A stretch of 51,421 nucleotides of DNA from Anoxybacteroides voinovskiense. Its GTDB lineage: Bacteria > Bacillota > Bacilli > Bacillales > Anoxybacillaceae. Location: positions 1-51,421 of the forward strand of contig NZ_JACIDE010000023.1 of assembly GCF_014196205.1 (NCBI RefSeq). The letters are read 5' to 3'. The notes below the pieces were generated by a model. That model was not told where the DNA came from. It saw only the letters and a program-made list of their open reading frames with translations, and made no database searches. The position numbers and the translations under genes were made by a program. Positions 20,123 through 28,600 of the stretch are shown in pieces (positions within the stretch are counted from its first letter, which is position 1; each line of letters opens with the position of its first letter).

Positions 20123-20152
20123 ATTATAACGAATAGAAAAAACAAGTGTCAA
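20123..20152 (-). promoter_or_regulatory. yabR promoter (SigA)
   Basis: Minus-strand TTGACA (20147-20152), 18-bp spacer, TATAAT (20123-20128), both hexamers perfect, between the divIC stop and the yabR ribosome site. Confidence 0.75.
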
Positions 20153-20181
20153 TAAGCCGTACGCCTAACACGCTTCACCGC

Positions 20182-20553
20182 TTATTTGCCTGGGACAGCA
20201 AAAATGATTTCTCCTTCTTTTGACAAATAGTATTTTTTTCGTGCTAATTCGGCGATGTATTCGTCATCATGCAGCTTTTTAATTTCTTGTTCGAGCCGTT
20301 TTTGTTTCTTTTCTAACGATTCAAGCCGCTGTTCAAGCCGCTTTTGCTCGCGCACTTTCGCTTCCATGTTAACAGACTGAGAGTGGATAACATATAAAAA
20401 GAGCGCCGCTACTATGCTTAACAGCACGCCAAAAAACGTGAAGCGAATAATGGCGACACGCTTTCTTTTCGCTGTTTTCTTTTCTTGCTGTTCATGCGCT
20501 GACACGTACGAAGACGGAAGCTTCGTTACTTTCTTTTGCTGTAAAGCACTCAT
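20182..20553 (-). CDS. divIC: Cell division protein DivIC
   Basis: Bitopic division protein of the FtsB family, partner of FtsL and DivIB at the septum. 123 residues: basic cytoplasmic N-terminus, one membrane helix (about 34-55: IIRFTFFGVLLSIVAALFLY), then a heptad coiled coil (about 62-95, LEQRLESLEKKQKRLEQEI) and a short conserved C-terminus (YYLSKEGEIIF). Follows yabQ by 19 bases, as in B. subtilis. Confidence 0.95.
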   Translation of the reverse strand: MSALQQKKVTKLPSSYVSAHEQQEKKTAKRKRVAIIRFTFFGVLLSIVAALFLYVIHSQSVNMEAKVREQKRLEQRLESLEKKQKRLEQEIKKLHDDEYIAELARKKYYLSKEGEIIFAVPGK

Positions 20554-20572
20554 TTTCCTCCACCCTCCACTC

Positions 20573-21184
20573 TTACTTTCTCCATTTAATACTCCATCTT
20601 AACATCCTATTCTTCGCTTTTTGTATAAATCCTGCCAATACACGTAAAAATTTTTCTACTGGTTCTCGCCATTTCCACGGAATCATCGACCAAAGCCATT
20701 TTCCAAGCGCCCGGAACGGCAATAGAAAAAAAACGATGCAGCGAAAAAGTATTCTTATGAAAAATAAAACGACTCGCCAAATAAGTAGCGCCGTCCATAA
20801 AAATAGCTGCAAAAGCAGCCGAAGCGGCTGCACGATGACATAGTAGCATGTCCGAAGGAAAAAACGATATAGTGCAATACAGCAACGAATCATCGTTTCA
20901 AGCAGCTTTAAGTACATATGGCGAAATAAACTTTGATACGCCGCGTATCCACATAATAGCGCCAAAAAAATGTATACTCGTAGCTCCCCGTCATTCGTAA
21001 GTAACAATACGTAAAAAATGAATAACGCTTGCAACATCCAAAAGAAAAGGTCGTGAAAAAAGACGATGAAACGGCTCCGCTTCGAGCGTTTTAAAAACCG
21101 GTTGTACGTATCAAGCGCAATGCCAAGCCAACCGCCCATCCCGATCATCGCAAGCATCGTTTCTAGCTGGGTCGTTAAGCTCAT
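20573..21184 (-). CDS. yabQ: YabQ, sporulation membrane protein
   Basis: 203 residues with about five hydrophobic helices (10-30, 42-60, 66-84, 95-115, 117-145) and basic loops. Made in the mother cell under SigE in B. subtilis and required for spore cortex formation. The ATG overlaps the yabP stop (ATGA), so the pair is translationally coupled. Confidence 0.92.
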   Translation of the reverse strand: MSLTTQLETMLAMIGMGGWLGIALDTYNRFLKRSKRSRFIVFFHDLFFWMLQALFIFYVLLLTNDGELRVYIFLALLCGYAAYQSLFRHMYLKLLETMIRCCIALYRFFLRTCYYVIVQPLRLLLQLFLWTALLIWRVVLFFIRILFRCIVFFLLPFRALGKWLWSMIPWKWREPVEKFLRVLAGFIQKAKNRMLRWSIKWRK

Positions 21185-21471
21185 TTGAACAACTTGCTAA
21201 AGAACCCTTTAGCTTTCTCCTGATGATGCTCATCTAAATAAATAAGGTCAAAAATTTTCCCTTTAATCGATACGATTCCTTTATCGACGTCTAAATTTTT
21301 CATTTGTAAATTTTGGCCGCGAATCGACAAAAAACCCATGACGGTTTCTAACAAAAATTCTTCGCTGTCAAAACTTTCAACTTGTTTTACCCCAGTAATA
21401 TCTAACGTCCGTCTCCCGCGCATGATGACGTCATGCTCCTGAACAGATCCTTTTCCTTCATATTGGTTCAT
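21181..21471 (-). CDS. yabP: YabP, sporulation protein
   Basis: 96 residues; YabP/YqfC family, with the characteristic RGRRTLDITGVKQVESFDSEEF segment and a beta-rich C-terminus (GIVSIKGKIFDLIYLDE). Acts with YabQ in spore formation; biochemical role unknown. ATG 21471 has GAGGG 7 bases upstream. It is preceded by vegetative rqcP with no terminator, and its ribosome site can pair with sequence just after the rqcP stop. Confidence 0.93.
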   Translation of the reverse strand: MNQYEGKGSVQEHDVIMRGRRTLDITGVKQVESFDSEEFLLETVMGFLSIRGQNLQMKNLDVDKGIVSIKGKIFDLIYLDEHHQEKAKGFFSKLFK

Positions 21472-21478
21472 TTTTCAT

Positions 21479-21523
21479 CCCTCGCATTCATCCTTTCTGT
21501 TTGTATATGTATGAATGCGCGAG
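21479..21523 (-). promoter_or_regulatory. yabP SD-blocking inverted repeat and possible SigE -10
   Basis: Plus-strand arms CTCGCATTCAT (21481-21491) and ATGAATGCGCGAG (21511-21523). In mRNA the upstream arm pairs with ATGAATGCG next to the GAGGG ribosome site: 9 bp, or 11-12 bp with a 2-base bulge that then includes part of the SD. A SigE-like -10 CATACAT overlaps the end of the upstream arm on the minus strand. The -35 is poor. Confidence 0.5.
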
Positions 21524-21538
21524 ACAGTTTAGAACAAG

Positions 21539-21814
21539 CTATGCTTGTCCATTTTCCATCGACAGACGCTCTTCTTTGATGACCTCGTAAAGAGTAGCTG
21601 CTTCTTCTTTTTTCGTTGTTTCTTTTAAATCGATGATTTTCACCGTCACTTGTTTGTCTCCAAATTGAATCGTCACTTCGTCGCCAATTTTCACGGTAGA
21701 GCTTGCTTTAGCAGTCACGCCGTTAATCGCAATTCGCCCTTGGTCTGCCACTTCTTTTGCTAACGTCCGACGTTTAATTAAGCGCGATACTTTTAAAAAC
21801 TTATCCAACCGCAT
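21539..21814 (-). CDS. rqcP: RqcP, S4-domain ribosome quality control factor
   Basis: 91 residues, one S4 RNA-binding domain (MRLDKFLKVSRLIKRRTLAKEVADQGRI). The B. subtilis orthologue (yabO) binds stalled 50S subunits with RqcH and supports poly-alanine tailing. ATG 21814 is chosen because all homologues start MRLDKFLK and AAAGGA precedes it; it begins 2 bases after the mazG stop. Confidence 0.94.
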   Translation of the reverse strand: MRLDKFLKVSRLIKRRTLAKEVADQGRIAINGVTAKASSTVKIGDEVTIQFGDKQVTVKIIDLKETTKKEEAATLYEVIKEERLSMENGQA

Positions 21815-21816
21815 CT

Positions 21817-23265
21817 TTATCGTCCTTTCTTTTTTGCTTCTTCCCAAAAATAATCAAGTTGTTCAAGCGATAGTTCTTCCATACGAAGCCCGCGACTTTT
21901 TACTTGTTCTTCAATATACGAAAATCGGCGGTAAAACTTTGCGTTCGTTTGATGTAACGCTTCTTCTGGGTTGATGTTATAATAGCGAGCAACGTTGACA
22001 AGGGCGAATAAAATATCGCCGAATTCTCCAAGCCGCTTTTGCGGAGAGTGTTCACGCTGAAATTCATTCATTTCTTCCGCGACTTTCTCCCACATCGGGC
22101 GAACATCGTCCCAGTCAAAGCCAACTTTCGCGGCTTTCGCTTGAAATTCATACGCTTTTAATAAATTCGGCAAGCTTTTTGGAACATCGTCTAATAAAGA
22201 AGCCTTTCGATCTTTCTTCTCTTCTTCTTTCAAACGCTGCCAATTTTGTACGACTTCGTCCGCATTTTGTACCGAAACATCGCCAAAAACATGCGGGTGA
22301 CGGCGAATCATTTTTTCTGTGATGGCTTTAATCACGTCGTCGATGGAAAAAATACCATCATCTTCACCGATTTGCGCATGCAACATCACTTGCAATAACA
22401 CATCGCCAAGCTCTTCGATAATGCTGTCATCGTCTTGTTCGTCGATCGCTTCAAACAACTCATATGTTTCTTCTAGCAAATATTTTTTCAACGATTCATG
22501 CGTTTGTTTTCGATCCCACGGACAGCCGTTTGGCCCGCGCAATGTAGCAATGACGCGCCGCAACGTATCAAACCGATGATACAACATCGCTTCGTCTTTC
22601 ACTGGCGGCACATAGACGCTCGTTAAATTGTTGAGCGTTGCCACACGGTCTAACTCATATAGCGGAATTTCTACTACTTTTTCTTCTCTGCTTCCCGCAG
22701 CCGTCACGACATATACACGATAATCATCCGGCAGTTGCTCCATAAGCGAAAGCTTCACGTCTGACGCAATGAATGCGTCATACACTTGACAAAAAATTAG
22801 ATGGGTTGTCGGCTGCCAATCGCCGCGCTGAAAAGAAGTTGCATCGACTAATTGAAATCCTTCGACCGGGTCGATGCGTAGCGCTGTAAACAGTGCATCA
22901 AGAAAGCTTTGCCCTCCTTCTATTTTCACTTGGCAACGTCCTTGTTTTTCCGCTTCTAATAAGAGTTGAACCGTCTTTTCCGCTACAAGCGGATGCCCTG
23001 GAACAGCGTAAAACACATCGCCTGTTTGAACGTGTTCTAACAAGGTCGCGACGATTGTTTCATACACTTGTTCAAACGTAGCAAACTGCTCGTACACATC
23101 ATCGAACGATGTAAACGACACGCCTTCTTCTACAAGCGCCTGCACGACTGGATGTTCTTTTGTCCGCAAAAAAAGCGGCGATGCTCCTTTTAATTTCCGG
23201 TACACCCCAAGCGGTAGTTGGTCAAAATCTCCCGCACCTAATCCTAAAATAAAAACGGTATTCAT
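21817..23265 (-). CDS. mazG: YabN: tetrapyrrole-methylase-like domain fused to MazG pyrophosphohydrolase
   Basis: 482 residues. The N-terminal domain (about 1-220, starting MNTVFILGLGAGDFDQLPLG, with PGHPLVAEKTV) resembles SAM-dependent uroporphyrinogen methylases. The C-terminal MazG domain has GPNGCPWDRKQTHESLKKYL, EETYELFEAID and EELGDVLLQVMLHAQ, whose acidic residues bind Mg; a second MazG-like repeat follows (EEMNEFQREHS, FGDILFALVN). MazG hydrolyses NTPs to NMP and pyrophosphate. The start overlaps the yabM stop (ATGA). Confidence 0.95.
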   Translation of the reverse strand: MNTVFILGLGAGDFDQLPLGVYRKLKGASPLFLRTKEHPVVQALVEEGVSFTSFDDVYEQFATFEQVYETIVATLLEHVQTGDVFYAVPGHPLVAEKTVQLLLEAEKQGRCQVKIEGGQSFLDALFTALRIDPVEGFQLVDATSFQRGDWQPTTHLIFCQVYDAFIASDVKLSLMEQLPDDYRVYVVTAAGSREEKVVEIPLYELDRVATLNNLTSVYVPPVKDEAMLYHRFDTLRRVIATLRGPNGCPWDRKQTHESLKKYLLEETYELFEAIDEQDDDSIIEELGDVLLQVMLHAQIGEDDGIFSIDDVIKAITEKMIRRHPHVFGDVSVQNADEVVQNWQRLKEEEKKDRKASLLDDVPKSLPNLLKAYEFQAKAAKVGFDWDDVRPMWEKVAEEMNEFQREHSPQKRLGEFGDILFALVNVARYYNINPEEALHQTNAKFYRRFSYIEEQVKSRGLRMEELSLEQLDYFWEEAKKKGR

Positions 23266-24842
23266 CGTTCACCCCTCATTTTCGAAAGAAATATGCGCAA
23301 TTTTTCTCCAAATGGAAAAAAAGCGACTTCTTGCGGAGAGAAAAGTTTTCCTTTAAACACCATTATAATATAAACAACGCCGCCAAGCAGCACGCCAGTC
23401 AATGCTTGCCATGTTGCACCAAAACGGTTTTCTCCCCATTGTCCGGTTACCCATATATACAGTGTGAGTACCACCACCATAACTAATGCGGCACGCAATG
23501 TCCAATAAATTTCTTTTTTGCGAACGGGCTGTACCCCTATAGTTCGTACTAACATTCGGTACAAAAAAAGCGACATCGCCATATACGCGAGGAGTGTAGC
23601 AACCGCTGCCCCATTGACACCAAAAAAAGGAACAAATAAAACGTTGCCTAGCCATTTGCAGCTAACAGCAATCCCGACGCTAAGCACTGCTCCCCATTCA
23701 TAACCGATGCCTTGCAAAATAGCCGACATCGTAAGCGACATCGTCGTAAAAAAAATCGAAAGGGCTAGCACGGCAAGCGACAACGACCCTGCATCGTTTT
23801 CAAAAAGCATGACATTCGTCGGCCGAATTAATGTAGCAAGACCAAATGCAGCCCCCATTCCAACGACCATCCCCACTCGAACAGACAGACGCGTTTTTTC
23901 TAAAATAAATGCCTGCTCTCCGCGCTTTTTCGCCCCAGCAATAAGCGGAACGAGCGTAAACGAAAAGGACGTTGCCACGACCGTTCCGAGCTGAATAAGC
24001 GGTTGACCACGGTCGTACACCCCTTTTAATGCTTGAGCAACTCGCTCGCTTACACCACTCTCTTTAAGCAAAGATAGTAAAGTGAGCGCATCGACTAGTT
24101 GCGTTAACGTCAACACCATATTCGCTACACAAACCGTTAATCCTTGCAGCAATAAATAACGTACGAGCGGTTTCCCAACCCCTTTTTTTCGTTGGCGCAT
24201 ACCACTTTTTAGCCAATAAGCTGTTAACACAAAAAGAGCGGCAAATCCTCCCGTGACCGAACCGAAAATGGCCCCTGCGCCAGCTTCGTACAACGTATGC
24301 CCCGTTCGGATAAGGATGTACGAAAAAACAAGAATGGTTGCCACGCGAACAGACTGCTCGACTACTTGCGAAATAGCGGTCGGAACCATATTATTTCTCC
24401 CTTGAAAATAGCCGCGCAATACTGCCAAAAACGGAAAGAGCAAAAAAGAAAAGGCGACGACTTGAATGAGCGAAGTTAGTCGCGCGTCTCCCATCCATTT
24501 CGCCAGCTGTCCTCCACCGATATAAAGCAAAAAAAAGAAAAACATACCGATTGCGCTTAACACGAAAAACGATGTACGTAACACATCGAAAACACCTTGT
24601 TCATCATTTTCCTCTACTCGCTCCGCGATAAGTTTGGAAATAACGACTGGGTAACCAGACGTCGCTAGCGCCATCATCACCGCATAAATTGGATATACTT
24701 GCTGATAAATATAAAACCCCACATCCCCGACAATGTTCTGGTATGGAATGCGGTAAAATGCACTTAATATTTTTGTTATCAACGCAGCAACAGCTAACAC
24801 AACCGTTCCATGCCAAAGTCTCACCGTCCGCGGCCGCTCCAT
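23262..24842 (-). CDS. yabM: YabM, SpoVB/MurJ-like polysaccharide flippase family
   Basis: 526 residues with about 14 membrane helices; MOP-superfamily exporter (KILSAFYRIPYQNIVGDVGFYIYQQVYP near the N-terminus is typical of the SpoVB/YtgP family). Presumably translocates a lipid-linked glycan precursor; substrate not known. It sits between spoVT and mazG as in B. subtilis. AAGGTGA lies 6 bases before ATG 24842. The spoVT terminator lies upstream, so it needs its own promoter, which I could not define. Confidence 0.9.
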   Translation of the reverse strand: MERPRTVRLWHGTVVLAVAALITKILSAFYRIPYQNIVGDVGFYIYQQVYPIYAVMMALATSGYPVVISKLIAERVEENDEQGVFDVLRTSFFVLSAIGMFFFFLLYIGGGQLAKWMGDARLTSLIQVVAFSFLLFPFLAVLRGYFQGRNNMVPTAISQVVEQSVRVATILVFSYILIRTGHTLYEAGAGAIFGSVTGGFAALFVLTAYWLKSGMRQRKKGVGKPLVRYLLLQGLTVCVANMVLTLTQLVDALTLLSLLKESGVSERVAQALKGVYDRGQPLIQLGTVVATSFSFTLVPLIAGAKKRGEQAFILEKTRLSVRVGMVVGMGAAFGLATLIRPTNVMLFENDAGSLSLAVLALSIFFTTMSLTMSAILQGIGYEWGAVLSVGIAVSCKWLGNVLFVPFFGVNGAAVATLLAYMAMSLFLYRMLVRTIGVQPVRKKEIYWTLRAALVMVVVLTLYIWVTGQWGENRFGATWQALTGVLLGGVVYIIMVFKGKLFSPQEVAFFPFGEKLRIFLSKMRGER

Positions 24843-24887
24843 CTAGCTTCACCTTCCCTATTCATCATAGCCCTTTGCCATTATACC

Positions 24888-24920
24888 GCAAAAGAAAAAG
24901 ACAGCATAGAAGCTGTCTTA
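24888..24920 (-). terminator. Terminator after spoVT
   Basis: Minus-strand AAGACAGC / GCTGTCTT (24912-24919 and 24898-24905) with a 6-base loop, followed by TTTTCTTTT. Confidence 0.88.
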
Positions 24921-24951
24921 CGTGTTAGCTGTTGGAAAACGCTGCGTCATT

Positions 24952-25488
24952 TTATTGTTCCATTTGCCGTGCTAAAAAGCTGGCAGCAGTTTCAACCGCT
25001 TTATGCTCCACTTCTCCAATCGTTTTGTCTTTCGACAAAATGACGACCGCTCCAATTGGATCACCGTTTGCAATAATTGGGGCAATCGTGTACGATTTCC
25101 ACCGTTCCGCATGACCGTCCACCATTTCTGCTTCCCCTTCTTCGGTACGAAGCACCGGCTGACGTTCCTCCATAACTTTTTCAAGCAAGGAGCTCACGCT
25201 TTTATTAAGAAATTCTTTTTTCGATACTCCCGCCACCGCAATAAACGTGTCACGGTCACAAATCAATACTGCATGCCCTAAACTGTCAAACAACGCTTCC
25301 GCATACTCTTTTGCAAAATCCCCTAATTCACTAATTGGTGAATATTTCTTTAAAATGACTTCTCCGTCACGATCAACAAAAATCTCTAGTGGGTCTCCTT
25401 CGCGGATACGCAACGTTCTCCGAATTTCTTTCGGGATAACAACCCTTCCTAAATCATCAATTCGACGAACAATACCTGTTGCTTTCAT
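24952..25488 (-). CDS. spoVT: SpoVT, forespore transcription regulator (AbrB family)
   Basis: 178 residues: an N-terminal AbrB-type swapped-hairpin DNA-binding domain (1-50: MKATGIVRRIDDLGRVVIPK) and a C-terminal GAF-like domain (about 56-178: VLICDRDTFIAVAG, IIANGDPIGAVVIL). Tunes SigG-dependent gene expression in the forespore. The N-terminus closely parallels AbrB encoded at 44212-44496. SD AAAGTGAGG is 9 bases before ATG 25488. It has a readable SigG promoter and a terminator. Confidence 0.97.
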   Translation of the reverse strand: MKATGIVRRIDDLGRVVIPKEIRRTLRIREGDPLEIFVDRDGEVILKKYSPISELGDFAKEYAEALFDSLGHAVLICDRDTFIAVAGVSKKEFLNKSVSSLLEKVMEERQPVLRTEEGEAEMVDGHAERWKSYTIAPIIANGDPIGAVVILSKDKTIGEVEHKAVETAASFLARQMEQ

Positions 25489-25529
25489 CTATTGATGCCT
25501 CACTTTCATCATAAATTAAATACATCGAT

Positions 25530-25565
25530 GAATTCTTCGTTGAAGAATTCTTCGTTGAAGAATCC
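25530..25565 (-). repeat. 15-bp tandem repeat forming hairpins in the spoVT leader
   Basis: GAATTCTTCGTTGAA occurs twice head to tail (25530-25544, 25545-25559) with a partial third copy (25560-25565). Each junction makes a perfect 9-bp palindrome, GAATTCTTC / GAAGAATTC with a 3-base loop (25530-25550). It lies in the 5' leader of the predicted SigG transcript. Confidence 0.85.
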
Positions 25566-25579
25566 ACCATTGTTGAAAT

Positions 25580-25609
25580 TAGTATCCTTCACAAACCAAC
25601 TTCTATACA
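25580..25609 (-). promoter_or_regulatory. spoVT promoter (SigG)
   Basis: Minus-strand -35 TGTATA (25604-25609), 17-bp spacer, -10 GATACTA (25580-25586). This matches the SigG pattern (TGWATA, CATACTA) with one difference in the -10, and agrees with the known SigG dependence of spoVT. Expected start near 25573, giving an ~85-nt leader. Confidence 0.75.
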
Positions 25610-25684
25610 TGATGAAAGTGATTTTTGCAAACTTAGATAAAATTCCCCACCATTCATTATCGACCATTTTTTCAAACGATAAAC

Positions 25685-28600
25685 TTATGCCGTAACGGAT
25701 TTTTCATTTTTCTCAACATCGAGCGCTTTTAACGTTTCGTATAAAATGACAAGCCATTCTTGTGGTTTCATGCCTTTCACATGAAGGACGATTTTAAACT
25801 TTTCTCCTTCCATGCCAAATCCGAACACGCGGCCGTAACGGTTGCCAATTTTTGATAACCGCTGAATTTGCACTTCTTTTGATGCCTGCTCGGTAAATAA
25901 AATATCAATTTGCTGCTTATGTTGCTTAATCGATTGTACGCCGTTTTGTTTCGCATATACTTTCATTTCAGCAATTTGGAACAAATAATCGACTTCATCT
26001 GGATATTCGCCAAACCGGTCGAGCATTTCATCGCGTAGTTCTTCTAGTTCATCTAGTGTGCTAACTGCTTTAAAGCGCTTATACATATTAATTTTTTGCA
26101 GTTCGTCATCAATATACGTATCCGGAATGTATGCATCGACTTCGATATCGATTTCGACTTCCGACACCTTTTCGGTTTGCGGAATTCCTCTTCTTCTTTC
26201 AATCGCTTCTTTTAACATTTGCGAATATAAATCAAAGCCGACGGAGTCGATAAAGCCGTGTTGCTCCGCTCCTAATATATTGCCCGCTCCGCGAATCGAT
26301 AAATCGCGCATTGCGATTTTAAACCCAGACCCAAGCTCTGTAAACTCTTTAATCGCTTGTAGACGCTTTTCGGCTACTTCATTTAATACTTTATCTTTTC
26401 GATACGTAAAGTACGCATACGCTACGCGATTTGACCGTCCGACACGTCCACGCAGCTGATAAAGCTGCGACAATCCCATTCGGTCCGCGTCATACACGAT
26501 TAACGTGTTGACGTTCGGGATGTCGACACCCGTTTCGATAATCGTCGTCGTCACAAGCACATCGTATTGCCCTTCTAAAAACGAGAGGATGACATTTTCG
26601 AGTTCGGTTTCCGTCATTCGTCCGTGGGCGTATGTGACGCGTGCATCTGGAACGAGGGCAGCAATTTCTTCCGCTTTGACATCAATATCCTCAATGCGGT
26701 TGTAGAGGACAAACACTTGCCCGTCCCGTGCTAATTCGCGTTCAATGGCTTCGCGAACTAACTCCGGTGTATACTCCATCACATATGTTTGCACCGGAAA
26801 ACGGTTTTCCGGCGGTGTTTCAATGATGGATAAGTCACGCACACCAATCATTGACATATGCAACGTCCTTGGAATCGGTGTTGCCGTTAATGTCAACACG
26901 TCGATGTTTGCTTTTAGTTGCTTAATTTTTTCTTTATGGCTGACGCCGAATCGCTGTTCTTCGTCAATAATAAGCAACCCTAAGTCTTTAAACGCCACAT
27001 CTTTTGATAAAAGCCGATGCGTGCCGATAACCATATCAATCGTGCCTTCTTTTAAACCTTTGATCGTTTCGGTTTGCTGCTTTTTCGTACGGAAACGGTT
27101 CAATAGTCCTACATTAATCGGATACCCTTGAAAACGCTCCCGAACAGTTTCGTAATGTTGTTGCGCCAAAATCGTCGTCGGCACTAAAAATGCGACTTGC
27201 TTTCCATCCATAATCGCTTTAAACGCCGCCCGCAATGCTACTTCTGTTTTTCCGTAGCCAACGTCGCCGCATAACAGCCGATCCATCGGTTTTTCACTTT
27301 CCATGTCGCGTTTAATTTCTTCAACGGAACGAAGCTGGTCTTCTGTTTCTTGATAAGGGAAAGCCGCCTCAAACTCCCGCTGCATTTCCGTATCTGGCGA
27401 AAACGCGTATCCTTTGCTTGCCTCACGCTCGGCATAAAGCTTAATTAAATCTTCGGCAATATCTTGAACCGATGATTCAACCTTTTTCTTTACCTTTTTC
27501 CATTCCGTTCCGCCAAGTTTATAAATTTTCGGTTCTTTTCCTTCTGAGCCGACATATTTTTGTACTTGGTCAATTTGGTCAATCGGAACGTATAGCGTAT
27601 CGCCACCTTGGTATTGAATGTGAATATAGTCTTTGTGAATCCCGTTAATTTCTAACGTTTCAATCCCTAAATATTTACCGATTCCGTGATTGACATGCAC
27701 GACATAATCGCCGACTTGCAGCTCGGAATAGCTTTTAATTCGTTCAGCATTCGATAGCTTTTGCCGTCGAATCGGCTTTTTGACTCGTTTTTTGAACAAT
27801 TCTTCTTCTGTAATGACCGCTAACTTTTGTAGTGGCAGTTCGAAGCCGCTATTTAAGTCGCCTTGCAATAGCTGGCATTTCCCATGCATGAGCGGTGTTC
27901 CGTCCGGCAACGGCGCTACGTCTATTTCGTAATCTTCTAAAACCGTTTGCAATTTTTTGAGCCGTTCTGTGGTTGGCGCTAAAAAAGCAACCGCATATTT
28001 CGCTTTTTTCCACCGTTCCAATTCCGTCTTTAACAGTTCCATCTGACCATGAAAATGTTGCATCTGCTTGCAGGAAACGCTCACAATATTTTGTGGATGC
28101 GTATGTGGAACGTGGCGCAAAAATAGCGATAAATAGACACGCGGCTGTTTGCACGTTTGCAATAAGTCGGAAAACGAATGGGAAATCGGGAGGTCATGAA
28201 TGATTTTTCCAGCCGATAATAAACTTGTGTACCATTCCGCTTCCTCTTTATCTAAATTTTCCGACGTTTCATAAATCCGGCTTGCTTCATCCAATAACAG
28301 TAAGCCGTTTTCTGGCATATAATCTAGCAAACTAGCAGGCCATTCATAAAAAAGCGATGCATACTTATATTGCTGTTCAATCGTTTGCCCTTGTTTCAGT
28401 TGTTCTAGTTCTAATGACAAATGTTCGAGTAACAGTTGTTTTGCTTTTTCGTCTTTTAGTTTTTGCAGGCTTTCAGAAAGCCCTTGTTCAATGCGTTCGA
28501 TTCCACGTTGCAATATTTCCCCGTATACGAGCATTTCATCCGCTGGACCGATCAACACTTCGTTCACTTCCGCTTGGGAACGTTGGTCATCAACAGTAAA

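Larger units (their letters stand above)
25500..25621 (-). promoter_or_regulatory. spoVT leader region bounded by 13-bp inverted repeat
   Basis: TCACTTTCATCAT (25500-25512) and ATGATGAAAGTGA (25609-25621) are perfect inverted repeats. The downstream copy (in mRNA) contains most of the spoVT SD (AAAGTGA of AAAGTGAGG). The upstream copy starts within the promoter -35 and lies upstream of the expected start point. No terminator is visible between the mfd stop and this region. Confidence 0.7.
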
